Shown piece by piece: positions 55,815-64,000 of a DNA stretch of 64,000 nucleotides. The number at the start of each line of letters is the position of its first letter. Within the stretch, counting starts at the first letter, position 1. Below the pieces are notes generated by a model. It searched no databases. It saw nothing but the letters and a program-made list of their open reading frames with translations, and had not been told where the DNA came from. Source of the DNA: an uncultured Collinsella sp. (lineage in GTDB: Bacteria; Actinomycetota; Coriobacteriia; Coriobacteriales; Coriobacteriaceae). Where the stretch lies: contig CALDWI010000078.1 in the NCBI GenBank assembly GCA_937923795.1, positions 1-64,000 on the forward strand. Direction: 5' to 3'. The position numbers and the translations under genes are program-made.

Positions 55815-57641
55815 TTAGGCCTCGCCTCCCTTCGTGACGGCGGCATCCGCGGTCGCAGCAGTGATCTTCCAGCTCGCGGCCTGTTCGTATTCGGCCCACA
55901 TCTTGGCATACAGACCCTCTTGGGACAGCAACTCGGCATGGGTACCCGACTCCTGCACGCTGCCCTGGTTGAGCACCACGATTTGGTCTGCGCCCACTAC
56001 AGTCGAGAGTCGGTGCGCAATCATAATGACCGTGCGACCCGCCGCCAGCTTGCTAAAGGCGCGCTGGATGAGTGCCTCGTTCTCGGGGTCGGCAAACGCC
56101 GTGGCCTCATCGAGCACCACGATAGGCGCGTCTTTAAGGATCGCGCGGGCGAGTGCCACGCGCTGGACCTCGCCGCCCGAAAGATATGCTCCGCCAGCAC
56201 CGAGCATGGTATTGATGCCCTGTGGAAGCTTTGCCACAATGTCGTCGCACTGAGCTGCGGAGAGAGCTGCACGCACTTCGTCGTCAGTGGCCGTAGGCTT
56301 GGAGGCGCGCACGTTATCGGCAAGTGTTTGCCGGAACAGCTGGTTGGTCTGGAACACGAAGGCGACCTGGTCCATAAGCTCGTGCGGATCCATATCGCGA
56401 ACGTCCACACCGCCTACGAGCACTCGACCCGAGGAAACATCCCAAAAACGCGGGATCAGGCTTGCGCAGGTTGACTTACCGCCACCCGAGGGACCCACCA
56501 GGGCGAGGGTGCTACCAGCGGAAACGCTAAAACTCGCATGGTTGACGGCAGGCGCTTCGGCGCCCTCGTAGGTAAAGCTCACATCCTCAAATCGCACGTC
56601 GCTGCTGGCAGGGTGCTTGGGTTGGGCGGGCACGGAGAGCTGCCTGGAATCCATGATGCTTCGAATACGAGCCAGCGAATCGGCACTCATCTGAGAGGCC
56701 TCGCCCACAAACATGAGCTTGGTCATGGCCGTCGGCACCACGGCCGAAAATATCGCGTAAAACGTGAAGTTTGCCATAAAATGCGCGAAGTCCGTCTCGC
56801 CCGGCGCCAACAGCAACGCCACGGGCAGCAGGAATGCCACAAGGCCATTGAGCGCGGTAAGGTTGAGTACCTGTGGACCTCGGCAGAACGTGCCCGCATA
56901 GCTTTGTGCCATGTCGGCGTATTCGGCAATCGCATCGTGGAAGGCCTTGAAGGAGTAGACCGTCTGCTGAAACACCTTGACCACGGGGATGCCGCGTACG
57001 TATTCGGTGCCCGTCTTGTTCATTTTGACTAGTGCGCCCATGTAGGCCTTCATAAACTCGGCGCCTTTGCCGCTCATCATGGTGGCCATGGCGCCAAATG
57101 AAACGACGACCGAGATGAGGCATGCCGCGCCCAAGCGCCAATCGAGGGCGAAAAGCAATACGAGCAGGCCCACGACCATGGCGGCGGCGCCTGCGATATC
57201 GGGCAGCATGTGTGCGAGCAAAGTCTCGGTGGAGGCGGCACATCCGTCTACAACACGACGCAGCTCACCGGTGGCGTGCGTGTCAAAGTAGCCAAGCGGC
57301 AGCTTAAGCAGGTGCTCGCTCGTAGTCTTGCGGATATTGGACGCACAGCGAAACGCGGACAGATGCGTGCACATGAGCCCCACGAAATAAGCTACGATGC
57401 TTGCCAGGGCAAAACCCACGGCCCACCAGCCATACATCGCGATGTCGCAGGCTTCGCTCCAGTTAGGCGCCACGGCGATCAGATCGCGCGCGACAAGCCA
57501 AATGCACACGTACGGGCCAAAGCTCAGCAGCTGCGAGAGCGCCGAGAGCGCCATGCCCAAATACGTTAGGAATTTGCGGTCACCGGCATACGCGAGCAAC
57601 TCGCCGATGCCTCCACCTTCCCTTTTTGATCCCTTTGCCAT
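55815..57641 (-). CDS. ABC transporter permease/ATP-binding half 1
   Basis: 608 residues. Exporter fold plus ATPase: GPSGGGKST, LSGGEVQRVALARAIL and VVLDEATAFADPENE. The AFADPENE D-loop is the form found in YbtP/YbtQ and IrtA/IrtB, exporter-fold ABC proteins that import ferric siderophores. That, and the linked AraC gene, makes iron or another micronutrient a better guess than drug export. First gene of the pair, divergent from the regulator. Confidence 0.9.
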   Translation of the reverse strand: MAKGSKREGGGIGELLAYAGDRKFLTYLGMALSALSQLLSFGPYVCIWLVARDLIAVAPNWSEACDIAMYGWWAVGFALASIVAYFVGLMCTHLSAFRCASNIRKTTSEHLLKLPLGYFDTHATGELRRVVDGCAASTETLLAHMLPDIAGAAAMVVGLLVLLFALDWRLGAACLISVVVSFGAMATMMSGKGAEFMKAYMGALVKMNKTGTEYVRGIPVVKVFQQTVYSFKAFHDAIAEYADMAQSYAGTFCRGPQVLNLTALNGLVAFLLPVALLLAPGETDFAHFMANFTFYAIFSAVVPTAMTKLMFVGEASQMSADSLARIRSIMDSRQLSVPAQPKHPASSDVRFEDVSFTYEGAEAPAVNHASFSVSAGSTLALVGPSGGGKSTCASLIPRFWDVSSGRVLVGGVDVRDMDPHELMDQVAFVFQTNQLFRQTLADNVRASKPTATDDEVRAALSAAQCDDIVAKLPQGINTMLGAGGAYLSGGEVQRVALARAILKDAPIVVLDEATAFADPENEALIQRAFSKLAAGRTVIMIAHRLSTVVGADQIVVLNQGSVQESGTHAELLSQEGLYAKMWAEYEQAASWKITAATADAAVTKGGEA

Positions 57642-57755
57642 GAGATTCCTTTCTAACGGCTTGAGAGTTAACCGTACTCAACTTATCATTGATATGTTAG
57701 CCAAGGCACACAATCGAGCCAGGCGTGGATGTTTTCGCAAAGGAAGGGGACGCTT

Positions 57756-58760
57756 TTGAAAATGCATCGGGCAGCGACCGACATAACCGAGCTCTACGCA
57801 CCGCAGTTTGAGCAGTTTGGCCTGGAGCTTACCGGCAAGGGCGCCGTCTTTACCGGCGAGGTGGCAAACGATCGGGCGCACGGACGCGCATGGATCATGC
57901 CTCTCTCCCCTGCCTGCATTGTCATGGAGCATTTCATCACCCCGACGCACGATATGTACCTGGCCGAATACACACCCGAGCCGTACGCCTGCGTGAGCGA
58001 AGTCAGCGCGCCCACACTTACATGCATGCCCGAGACTGGCATAACGCCCGCGAACCTCAAACCATCGCATGGACCGTGGCCAAACAATGCCGTTTGCAGC
58101 TTTATCCAAGATAGCTGTGGCGAGGAATTAAGCCCGCTGTTTGCGGGGGAACTTTATCACTCGCGCTCGGTGCTCTTTTTGCCTGGATATTTTGACGAAC
58201 TGGAGCACCGCTATCCCACCGAGTTCGCGGGAATCTTTGAGGCGTTTGCCGAGCCATGGCACGAGGAAGCGACGTCTGCCATCTATCACACGCTGCGCCG
58301 GATTAACGAGGACCGTGCCCAAACCGTAGGCGGACACGTCTATATGCAGGGCATCGTGGAGACCATGGTCGCGGAGCTCGCCTGTTCGCGCGCGGCCCAC
58401 AAGCAGGCGCGGCAGGCGGCAGACACACGCGTCAGCATAACCATGGCCGAAGAAGCAACGGCAATGATTGAGCGCACGCTCGACAAAGGCAGACATGTGG
58501 GTATCAACGAGGTGGCCGAGAGGCTCTACACAAGCCGCTCCAAACTATGCGCCACCTTTAAGGCCCAAACCGGCGAGTCCCTGGGCGCCTACATTCGCAG
58601 ACGCCGTATGGAGCGAGCGCAGGACCTTTTGGCAGATAGCGCGCTCACGATAGCGCAGGTGGCAGAGCGTCTAGGCTACCCTCAGCAGGCCGCCTTCGCC
58701 CAAGCCTTCAAGCAATACACCGGCATGACACCCACGGCTTGGCGAAGCAAGCATCGCTAA
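57756..58760 (+). CDS. AraC-family transcriptional regulator
   Basis: About 334 residues. An N-terminal ligand-binding half is followed by a C-terminal double helix-turn-helix (GINEVAERLYTSRSKLCATF and LTIAQVAERLGYPQQAAFAQAF, ending GMTPTAWR). TTG 57756 lies 6 nt after AGGAAGGGG; ATG 57762 is an alternative. It is divergent from the ABC genes with about 115 bp between, so it probably controls them, as YbtA does. Confidence 0.88.
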   Translation: MKMHRAATDITELYAPQFEQFGLELTGKGAVFTGEVANDRAHGRAWIMPLSPACIVMEHFITPTHDMYLAEYTPEPYACVSEVSAPTLTCMPETGITPANLKPSHGPWPNNAVCSFIQDSCGEELSPLFAGELYHSRSVLFLPGYFDELEHRYPTEFAGIFEAFAEPWHEEATSAIYHTLRRINEDRAQTVGGHVYMQGIVETMVAELACSRAAHKQARQAADTRVSITMAEEATAMIERTLDKGRHVGINEVAERLYTSRSKLCATFKAQTGESLGAYIRRRRMERAQDLLADSALTIAQVAERLGYPQQAAFAQAFKQYTGMTPTAWRSKHR

Positions 58761-58824
58761 GGCCCAAGCTCCCTGGCCGTAACGGAGCGATTAATTAGCC
58801 GCCGCCCGTCAGCTCACCCAGGAT

Positions 58825-60189
58825 CTAAACGTCAAGATGCGCACAATCAAGCGCCTTTTTGATAAGAGGGACAGATCGATCAGCCAAATACAACGGAATG
58901 TTGAGCACCCCGTCGTCGAGCTTTAGGTTCTTAAGTGAGTAGCGGACCCTCAATGGAGTCGTCTCCGCATGCTTGTCGGCATAGTACTTAAGGCTCTTGG
59001 AATGAACGACCTCTCCCGATTTGACCTCGACGGGAACGATTTCGTTTCCGACTTGAATCAAAAAATCGACTTCGTGCTTCGGCTTCTCGTTTGTCCAATA
59101 ACGCGGAGCAGCATCTAACTGTGAAAGTAATGCCTGAAGCACATAGTTCTCGGCGAACGAACCTTTGAACTCCGAAAATAGCGCATCCGAGATGGCAAAA
59201 GCGGACGCATCCAGCCTTGCCATGCGGCGCAGCAAGCCGACATCAAGACAGTAGACTTTAAATGCCTTGAGGTCATCGTACGCAGAGAGCGGCACACCAC
59301 CGGCAGCATTAAGGCGAACCGCCGTGATGAGCCCAGCATCGGCAAGCCATTCCAGAGCATCCTCGTATTCTCGAGCACGAGCCCCCTCGCGCACCGCACC
59401 CCAAACGAACTTTTTGTTCTCGCGCGCCAACTGAGCTGGAATCGAGTTCCATATTTGCGAAAGCTTGGCGAACTGCGCACGGCCACCATGCTTGGCAAAA
59501 TCGCGCTCGTAGGAATCCAAGAGATCAGACAACACCTTATCGACCTGAACGATATCGCCCGTCTCCACCCACCGGCCAAGAGCCTCTGGCATGCCGCCGC
59601 ATGCAAAATAACGACGAAGATGCTCGACGAGACGGACATGGAAGAAATCGGGCACTGTCTCGATCTGATCCAGGCCGCCAAGGTATTCGTCGTAGTTTGC
59701 AGCGCCCTCGGCTTTCAGAAACTCGGAAAAGCTCATGGGGCGCATCTCCATGAACTCGACCTTTCCCACCGGAAAAGCGCTGGTCTCACGGGACAAGCGA
59801 ACGCCCAACAAAGACCCTGCGCATGCGACGTGATACTCGGGGGCCTCGTCACAGAAGTATTTAAGGGCGCCGACTGCAGAAGGACAATCCTGGATCTCAT
59901 CAATAATAAGCAGCGTTTCGCCGGGATCGATAGGCTGTCCAAGTGCCAGGGAAAGATTTGAGATGATCCGTCGAGGATCGCGCGTACCTTCGAAAAACTG
60001 AGCGTACTCGCTCTGTACCCCAGGTGACGGCTCCTCGAGCGTCAGATACACAAAATTGAGGTACGAGGTTCGGCCGAACTCCTTAAGCGCCCACGTCTTT
60101 CCAACCTGGCGCGCCCCCTTAAGGATAAGCGGCTTACGATATTCTGACGCTTTCCAAGCGTTAAGCTTGGCAATGATATCTCGCTGCAT
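58825..60189 (-). CDS. AAA_14/DUF4143 ATPase
   Basis: 454 residues. A P-loop ATPase with LKGARQVGKTWAL (Walker A) and LLIIDEIQDCP (Walker B) is joined to a DUF4143 domain with a C-terminal nuclease-like EVDFLIQVGNEIVPVEVKSG (D...E-V-K). This family is widespread in gut bacteria and sporadic, with unknown role. Monocistronic, with direct repeats in its promoter region. Confidence 0.85.
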   Translation of the reverse strand: MQRDIIAKLNAWKASEYRKPLILKGARQVGKTWALKEFGRTSYLNFVYLTLEEPSPGVQSEYAQFFEGTRDPRRIISNLSLALGQPIDPGETLLIIDEIQDCPSAVGALKYFCDEAPEYHVACAGSLLGVRLSRETSAFPVGKVEFMEMRPMSFSEFLKAEGAANYDEYLGGLDQIETVPDFFHVRLVEHLRRYFACGGMPEALGRWVETGDIVQVDKVLSDLLDSYERDFAKHGGRAQFAKLSQIWNSIPAQLARENKKFVWGAVREGARAREYEDALEWLADAGLITAVRLNAAGGVPLSAYDDLKAFKVYCLDVGLLRRMARLDASAFAISDALFSEFKGSFAENYVLQALLSQLDAAPRYWTNEKPKHEVDFLIQVGNEIVPVEVKSGEVVHSKSLKYYADKHAETTPLRVRYSLKNLKLDDGVLNIPLYLADRSVPLIKKALDCAHLDV

Positions 60190-60221
60190 GGCCGAACCTC
60201 CCGCAAAGAAACTTCCGAAAA

Positions 60222-60275
60222 CGTGATATTTCCCACATTTTACCCTAGGTAAAACGTGACATTTATCACATTTAC
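60222..60275. promoter_or_regulatory. Direct repeats upstream of the AAA/DUF4143 gene
   Basis: CGTGATATTTCCCACATTTTAC (in two parts, CGTGATATTTC and CCACATTTTAC, 60222-60243) and CGTGACATTTATCACATTTAC (60255-60275) are near copies. Between them lies the palindrome TTTTACCCTAGGTAAAA. Likely operators or a promoter array. Confidence 0.55.
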
Positions 60276-60315
60276 AGAAGTTTTAAGCTCATTTCGCCAC
60301 ACTTTCATCACATTG

Positions 60316-60343
60316 AAAAGGCGGAGGCGCATTTTGCGCCTCC
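60316..60343 (-). terminator. Terminator of the gat operon
   Basis: On the minus strand GGAGGCGCA, short loop, TGCGCCTCC, then GCCTTTTC. It lies beyond palindromic element copy 2, which is thus part of the transcript's 3' end. Confidence 0.75.
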
Positions 60344-60393
60344 GTCACCATCTTTCCTATCAGCCCGCCTGACCCGAACGGCCGAGTCGTCAC

Positions 60394-60536
60394 GGAACCA
60401 GGGAGCCCCGGCAGGGCGGGTGCTTGCTCAAAATGAGTTCCGCACGCAAAGAAGGCCACTTAATGTGGCCTTCGTCTTGCGCAGGACTGTTCGAAATTTT
60501 GAGGAAGCACCCGCCCTGCCGGGACTCCCGGGTTCC
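60394..60536 (-). repeat. Conserved palindromic element, copy 2 (3' of gatB)
   Basis: Outer arms of 41-43 bp (60394-60434 and 60494-60536) complementary with three mismatches. On the minus strand: ACAGTCCTG (60490-60482), 14 nt, CACATTAAGTG (60467-60457, tip of a hairpin with GAAGGC/GCCTTC stem), 11 nt, GTGCGGAACTC (60445-60435). Same words and gaps as copy 1 at 5922-6055. It begins a few bases past the gatB stop. Confidence 0.85.
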
Positions 60537-60539
60537 CGT

Positions 60540-62216
60540 TTACGAGAGCGACGTTCTCAGCAACTCGTTGAAGAGCTTCGGATTGCCCTTGCCGCGGCTC
60601 GCCTTCATGCACTGGCCCACCAAAAAGCCGATGACCTTCTGGTTGCCGTCACGATACTGCTGCGCCTGATCGGCACAGTTAGCCAACACCTCGTCCACGA
60701 TCGGCTGCAGCGCGCCGGCATCGCTCACCTGACGCATACCGCGCTCGTCGACGATCTTATTGGGGTCGTCGCCGGTCTGGGCCATGGCCTCAAAGACCTC
60801 ATGAGCCTGGTTGGAGCTGATGGCATCGGTCGCGAGCAACTTGGCAAGCGCCGCAACCTGAGCCGGCGCAATACCGGACTCGGCGAGCGACACGCCTGCG
60901 CCCTTAAGGTAGGCGATCATCTCGTTCACCAGCAGGTTTGCGACCGTCTGGGCCTCCTTACCAGCCATACCGGCAGCGGCCGCCTCAAAGAACTCGGCAA
61001 ACTCGGGGTCGCCGGCGATCTGCTCGGCATCGGCCGCCTTAATGCCAAAGTCGGCCTCAAAACGGACGCGCTTGGCATCGGGCAGCTCAGGGATCTCGCC
61101 ACGGCAGCGGTCAATGAACTCGTCGTCCAAATCGAACGGCGCCAGGTCGGGATCGGGGAACAGGCGATAGTCATCGGCCGTCTCCTTGACGCGCATGACC
61201 ACGGTGCGCTTGCGGCTGGGCTCCCAGTGGCGGGTCTCCTGATAGATGATGCCGCCCTCCTCGAGCACCTCGGCCTGGCGGCAGATCTCGTAGGCAAGGC
61301 CGTCATGCAGGCTCTTAAACGAGTTGAGGTTCTTGAGCTCGGTCTTGGTGCCCAGTTTGGTCTCGCCGCGGCGGCGCAGCGACACGTTGCCGTCGCAGCG
61401 CATGGAACCCTTCTCCATGGAGCAGTCGGAAATGCCCAGCGTCACAAAGATGCGACGGAGCTTCTCCATAAACAGGCGAGCCTCCTCGGGCGTACGCAAG
61501 TCGGGCTCGGTGACGAGCTCAATCAAAGGCGTGCCGCAGCGGTTGTAGTCGACGAGCGACTCGGCCGCAGCGGTAATGCGACCCTCGGCACCGCCCACGT
61601 GCACCATCTTGGCGGCGTCCTCCTCCATGTGGATGCGCAGGATGCGGATGGGCACCGTGTAGGAACCGTCCTCGCGACGCTCGGGCATCTGCAGGTTGGA
61701 CGCATCATAGCTGGCCAGATGGCCGGCGCGCTGGTTGCCTTCGCGCATGGTCGACGTCATGGACGTGGACAGGCCCTCGGCGTTGGCCGAGGCGCTCGCC
61801 AGGCTCTGGGCCTCGGCCTCGCCAAACGCGCAGTCGGGGCGCTCGGCGGCACCGCGACCGGTCACGTCCAGATCCAGGTGACCGTACATGGCAAAAGCGA
61901 TCGGACCCTGCGTAGTCTGGAAGTTCTTGGCCATATCGGGATAGAAGTAGTGCTTGCGGTAGAACATCGAGTGGCGCTGGATCTCGCAGTTGGTGGCAAG
62001 ACCGGCCTTGACGATGCTCTCGATGGCGCGCTTGTTGGGCACCGGCAGCGCACCGGGCAGGCCCAGGCACACCGGGCACACGTTGGCGTTGGGCTCGTCA
62101 TCGTGGCTGAGCCTGCAGTTGCAGAACATCTTGGTATCGAGTGCGGTGAGCTCGGTATGGATCTCCAGGCCGATCACGGCCTCCCAATTCTGCAGGACCT
62201 CGGAAAGCTCCTTCAT
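60540..62216 (-). CDS. gatB: Asp/Glu-tRNA amidotransferase subunit B
   Basis: 558 residues. Activates Glu-tRNA(Gln)/Asp-tRNA(Asn) for amidation. It has AVIGLEIHTEL, the CPVCLGLPGALPV zinc site, DYNRCGTPLIELVTEPD and a C-terminal tRNA-binding YqeY-like tail. It is longer than the usual about 480: an insertion of roughly 60 residues (GRGAAERPDCAF through LQMPERREDG) sits between the GYLDL-like strand and IRILRIHMEEDA. Its start shares one base with the gatA stop. Confidence 0.95.
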   Translation of the reverse strand: MKELSEVLQNWEAVIGLEIHTELTALDTKMFCNCRLSHDDEPNANVCPVCLGLPGALPVPNKRAIESIVKAGLATNCEIQRHSMFYRKHYFYPDMAKNFQTTQGPIAFAMYGHLDLDVTGRGAAERPDCAFGEAEAQSLASASANAEGLSTSMTSTMREGNQRAGHLASYDASNLQMPERREDGSYTVPIRILRIHMEEDAAKMVHVGGAEGRITAAAESLVDYNRCGTPLIELVTEPDLRTPEEARLFMEKLRRIFVTLGISDCSMEKGSMRCDGNVSLRRRGETKLGTKTELKNLNSFKSLHDGLAYEICRQAEVLEEGGIIYQETRHWEPSRKRTVVMRVKETADDYRLFPDPDLAPFDLDDEFIDRCRGEIPELPDAKRVRFEADFGIKAADAEQIAGDPEFAEFFEAAAAGMAGKEAQTVANLLVNEMIAYLKGAGVSLAESGIAPAQVAALAKLLATDAISSNQAHEVFEAMAQTGDDPNKIVDERGMRQVSDAGALQPIVDEVLANCADQAQQYRDGNQKVIGFLVGQCMKASRGKGNPKLFNELLRTSLS

Positions 62217-63730
62217 TACAGCTCGCCTCCCTTCCCGGCAAAATCGGGCGCGACGGAAAGCGCGGGCGCGCCCGTGGCGGCATCGGCAAAGCCGCGCTCC
62301 AGGGCGCGGGCAAACGTGAGCAGCTGACGGTCCTTAAAGGCCGGACCCACCAGCTGGGCAGAAACGGGCAGCTGAGTATCCTCGCCCAGGCCCAGCGGTA
62401 CCGAGATACCACCGTTGCCGCAGATGTTGAGCGAGATGGTGTACAGGTCCGAAAGGTACATCTGCGTGGGGTCGCTGATCTCGCCAAACTTAAAGGCCGT
62501 GCGCGGCGAGGCGGGCATGAGGATGGTGTCCACCTTGGCATACGCGGCGTCGTAGTCCTGCGTGATGAGCGTGCGGGCCTTTTGCGCGGCGTAGTAGTAC
62601 TTGTCGTACACGCCCGAGCTCAGCAGATAGGCGCCGAGCATCTGACGGCGCTTGGCCTCGGCGCCAAAGCCGTGGGCGCGCGAAAGCGAGCTCTGGTCGG
62701 ACAGGTTGGCGCAGCCCTCCTCCTGATAGCCGTAGCGAATGCCATCGAAGCGGGCCAGGTTGGAAAATGCCTCGGCCGGGCCGATGACGTAGTAGGCGGC
62801 GATAGCGGCATCCAGGTGCGGCAGGTCGACCTCGACCAGCTCGGCACCCTGGTTCTGCAGCTCCTGGGCGGCGCGCTGAACAGCGGCCTTGACCTCGGGC
62901 GTCAGGCCCTCGGCCTCCATAAACGCAGGAATGATGCCCACGCGCTTGCCCTCAATGCTGTCGTTGAGGTGCTCGGTAAAGTCGACGGCGCAATCCTGGC
63001 TGGTGCAGTCGTATGGATCGTGGCCCGCGCCGGTAAGCGCGTTCATGGCCAACGCGACATCCTCGACCGTGCGGCCAAAGGGGCCCACTTGGTCGAGCGA
63101 CGAGCCAAAGGCAACCACGCCGTAACGGCTCACGGCGCCATACGTGGGCTTAAAGCCCACCACGCCGCACAGTGATGCCGGCTGGCGAATGGAGCCGCCG
63201 GTGTCCGAGCCCAGCGAGAGCGCGACCTCGCCCGCGGCGACAGCTGCAGCGGAGCCACCCGAGGAGCCGCCGGGCACGCGCTCGGTATCCCAAGGGTTGT
63301 TGGTGCGGTGGAACGCCGAGCTCTCGGTGGAGCTGCCAAAGGCAAACTCGTCCATGTTGGCCTTGCCCATGGGCAGACAGCCGGCATCGAGCATGCGCTG
63401 GACGCAGGTGGCGGTGTAGACGCTCTGGTAGTCCTCGAGCATACGGGAAGCGCAGGTGGTGCGCGTACCCACGAGGTTCATGTTGTCCTTAATGGCCAGC
63501 GGCACGCCCGCGAGCGGGGGCAGCGGATTGCCTGCGGCACGGTCGGCATCCACGCGCGCAGCGGCCTCGAGCGCGAGCTCGGGCGCCACCTGCAGGAATG
63601 CCTGGACCCCGCCCTCGCGCGCCTCGATGGCGGCAAGGGAGGCCTGGGCCACCTCGGTAGCGGTAAAGTCGCCGGCGGCAACGCCCGCGGCGATCTGGGC
63701 GGCGGTAAGGGAATCGAAGCTTAGCGCCAT
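62216..63730 (-). CDS. gatA: Asp/Glu-tRNA amidotransferase subunit A
   Basis: 504 residues. The glutaminase that feeds ammonia to GatB. Amidase-signature catalytic triad: Lys in PLAIKDN, Ser in GGSSGGSAAAVAAG and Ser in GSDTGGSIRQPA. One-base overlaps with both neighbours show a gatC-gatA-gatB operon. Confidence 0.97.
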   Translation of the reverse strand: MALSFDSLTAAQIAAGVAAGDFTATEVAQASLAAIEAREGGVQAFLQVAPELALEAAARVDADRAAGNPLPPLAGVPLAIKDNMNLVGTRTTCASRMLEDYQSVYTATCVQRMLDAGCLPMGKANMDEFAFGSSTESSAFHRTNNPWDTERVPGGSSGGSAAAVAAGEVALSLGSDTGGSIRQPASLCGVVGFKPTYGAVSRYGVVAFGSSLDQVGPFGRTVEDVALAMNALTGAGHDPYDCTSQDCAVDFTEHLNDSIEGKRVGIIPAFMEAEGLTPEVKAAVQRAAQELQNQGAELVEVDLPHLDAAIAAYYVIGPAEAFSNLARFDGIRYGYQEEGCANLSDQSSLSRAHGFGAEAKRRQMLGAYLLSSGVYDKYYYAAQKARTLITQDYDAAYAKVDTILMPASPRTAFKFGEISDPTQMYLSDLYTISLNICGNGGISVPLGLGEDTQLPVSAQLVGPAFKDRQLLTFARALERGFADAATGAPALSVAPDFAGKGGEL

Positions 63731-64000
63731 TACTCGCTCTCCCCCTCTCCCAAAATGGACGGCACGCGGAAGTAGCGGTCGCGCGCGTTGCCGGCGTTTT
63801 CGAGCGCGACGTCGAGCGGCAGGTCGCGCTCGGGCTCGCGCAGGTCATCGCCCATCACGTTGGACAGGCTTCCGATGGGATGGAACGTGGGCTCCACGTC
63901 GGGCAAGTCATATTGCAGGACGGGCTCGAGCATCTGGACGGCGTCGTTCATGTAGGACGTCATCTGGGTAAGCTCGTCATCGGTCAGTGCGATCTTTGCG
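63730..64000 (-). CDS. gatC: Asp/Glu-tRNA amidotransferase subunit C (5' end beyond window)
   Basis: The frame stays open to the window edge; 89 codons are visible, reading AKIALTDDELTQMTSYMND at the edge and ending with the DVALENAGNARDRYFRVP segment typical of GatC. It stabilises the GatA-GatB complex. Confidence 0.92.
   Translation of the reverse strand, partial: AKIALTDDELTQMTSYMNDAVQMLEPVLQYDLPDVEPTFHPIGSLSNVMGDDLREPERDLPLDVALENAGNARDRYFRVPSILGEGESE

Noticed and set aside
60420..62327. 635-codon open frame antisense to gatB
   Set aside because: Shadow of gatB; it even starts inside the palindromic element.

Overview
The window is GC-rich chromosomal DNA that looks like a Coriobacteriia actinobacterium, most likely Collinsella or a close relative. 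This rests on the gene families present (split MetH, GatCAB, actinobacterial-type IHF, BTAD-type regulator) and on codon usage, not on a database match. A complete siphovirus prophage of about 33 kb sits in the middle (16371-49427). It is inserted exactly at the 3' end of the tmRNA gene ssrA.

Left chromosomal arm (1-16370): a methionine and one-carbon operon (metF, a stand-alone MetH reactivation-domain protein, and a metH lacking that domain); a DUF711 'PFL family' gene followed by a large conserved palindromic element; a methyltransferase; yhbY; a 999-residue ATPase/BTAD regulator; an amino-sugar and PTS group (nagB, EIIA-Glc, glmM); rplM-rpsI; a patatin-like lipase; and an array of 62-bp palindromic repeats. 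The ssrA terminator now lies here, 33 kb from its gene.

Prophage: nearly all genes are on the minus strand, so they read from right to left. From the right end: a large serine recombinase (+), a probable superinfection-exclusion membrane protein (+) and a CI-like repressor (+), then a divergent operator region. Leftward follow a Cro-like protein and an early operon with a replication initiator, a candidate origin inside a small gene, a tyrosine recombinase, an actinobacterial mIHF homologue, SSB, dUTPase and an ArpU/sigma-like late regulator. Next come HNH, terminase, portal, protease, capsid, connectors, tail proteins with a probable -1 frameshift, tape measure, Dit, tail spike and receptor-binding proteins. 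After these lies a diversity-generating retroelement (DGR): target gene with VR, Avd, TR and reverse transcriptase. The lysis module (CBM protein, holin, C39 peptidase, GH25-Cpl7-LysM lysin) ends the prophage. Between the near-identical TR and VR copies, all 7 mismatches fall on TR adenines, which is the DGR signature.

The attachment core CTTATGGTGGAG is repeated at both ends. It lies in frame inside the serine recombinase gene. Integration therefore replaces the last 39 codons of the recombinase with 12 codons read antisense through ssrA. It also replaces the ssrA terminator with one carried by the prophage.

Right chromosomal arm (49420-64000): ssrA; a small helical protein; a PIN/RHH toxin-antitoxin pair with an operator-rich promoter; a P1B-type ATPase with an atypical metal motif and its small membrane partner; a heterodimeric ABC transporter with a divergent AraC regulator (YbtA/P/Q-like); an AAA/DUF4143 ATPase; a second copy of the conserved palindromic element; and gatB-gatA-gatC, with gatC running off the edge.
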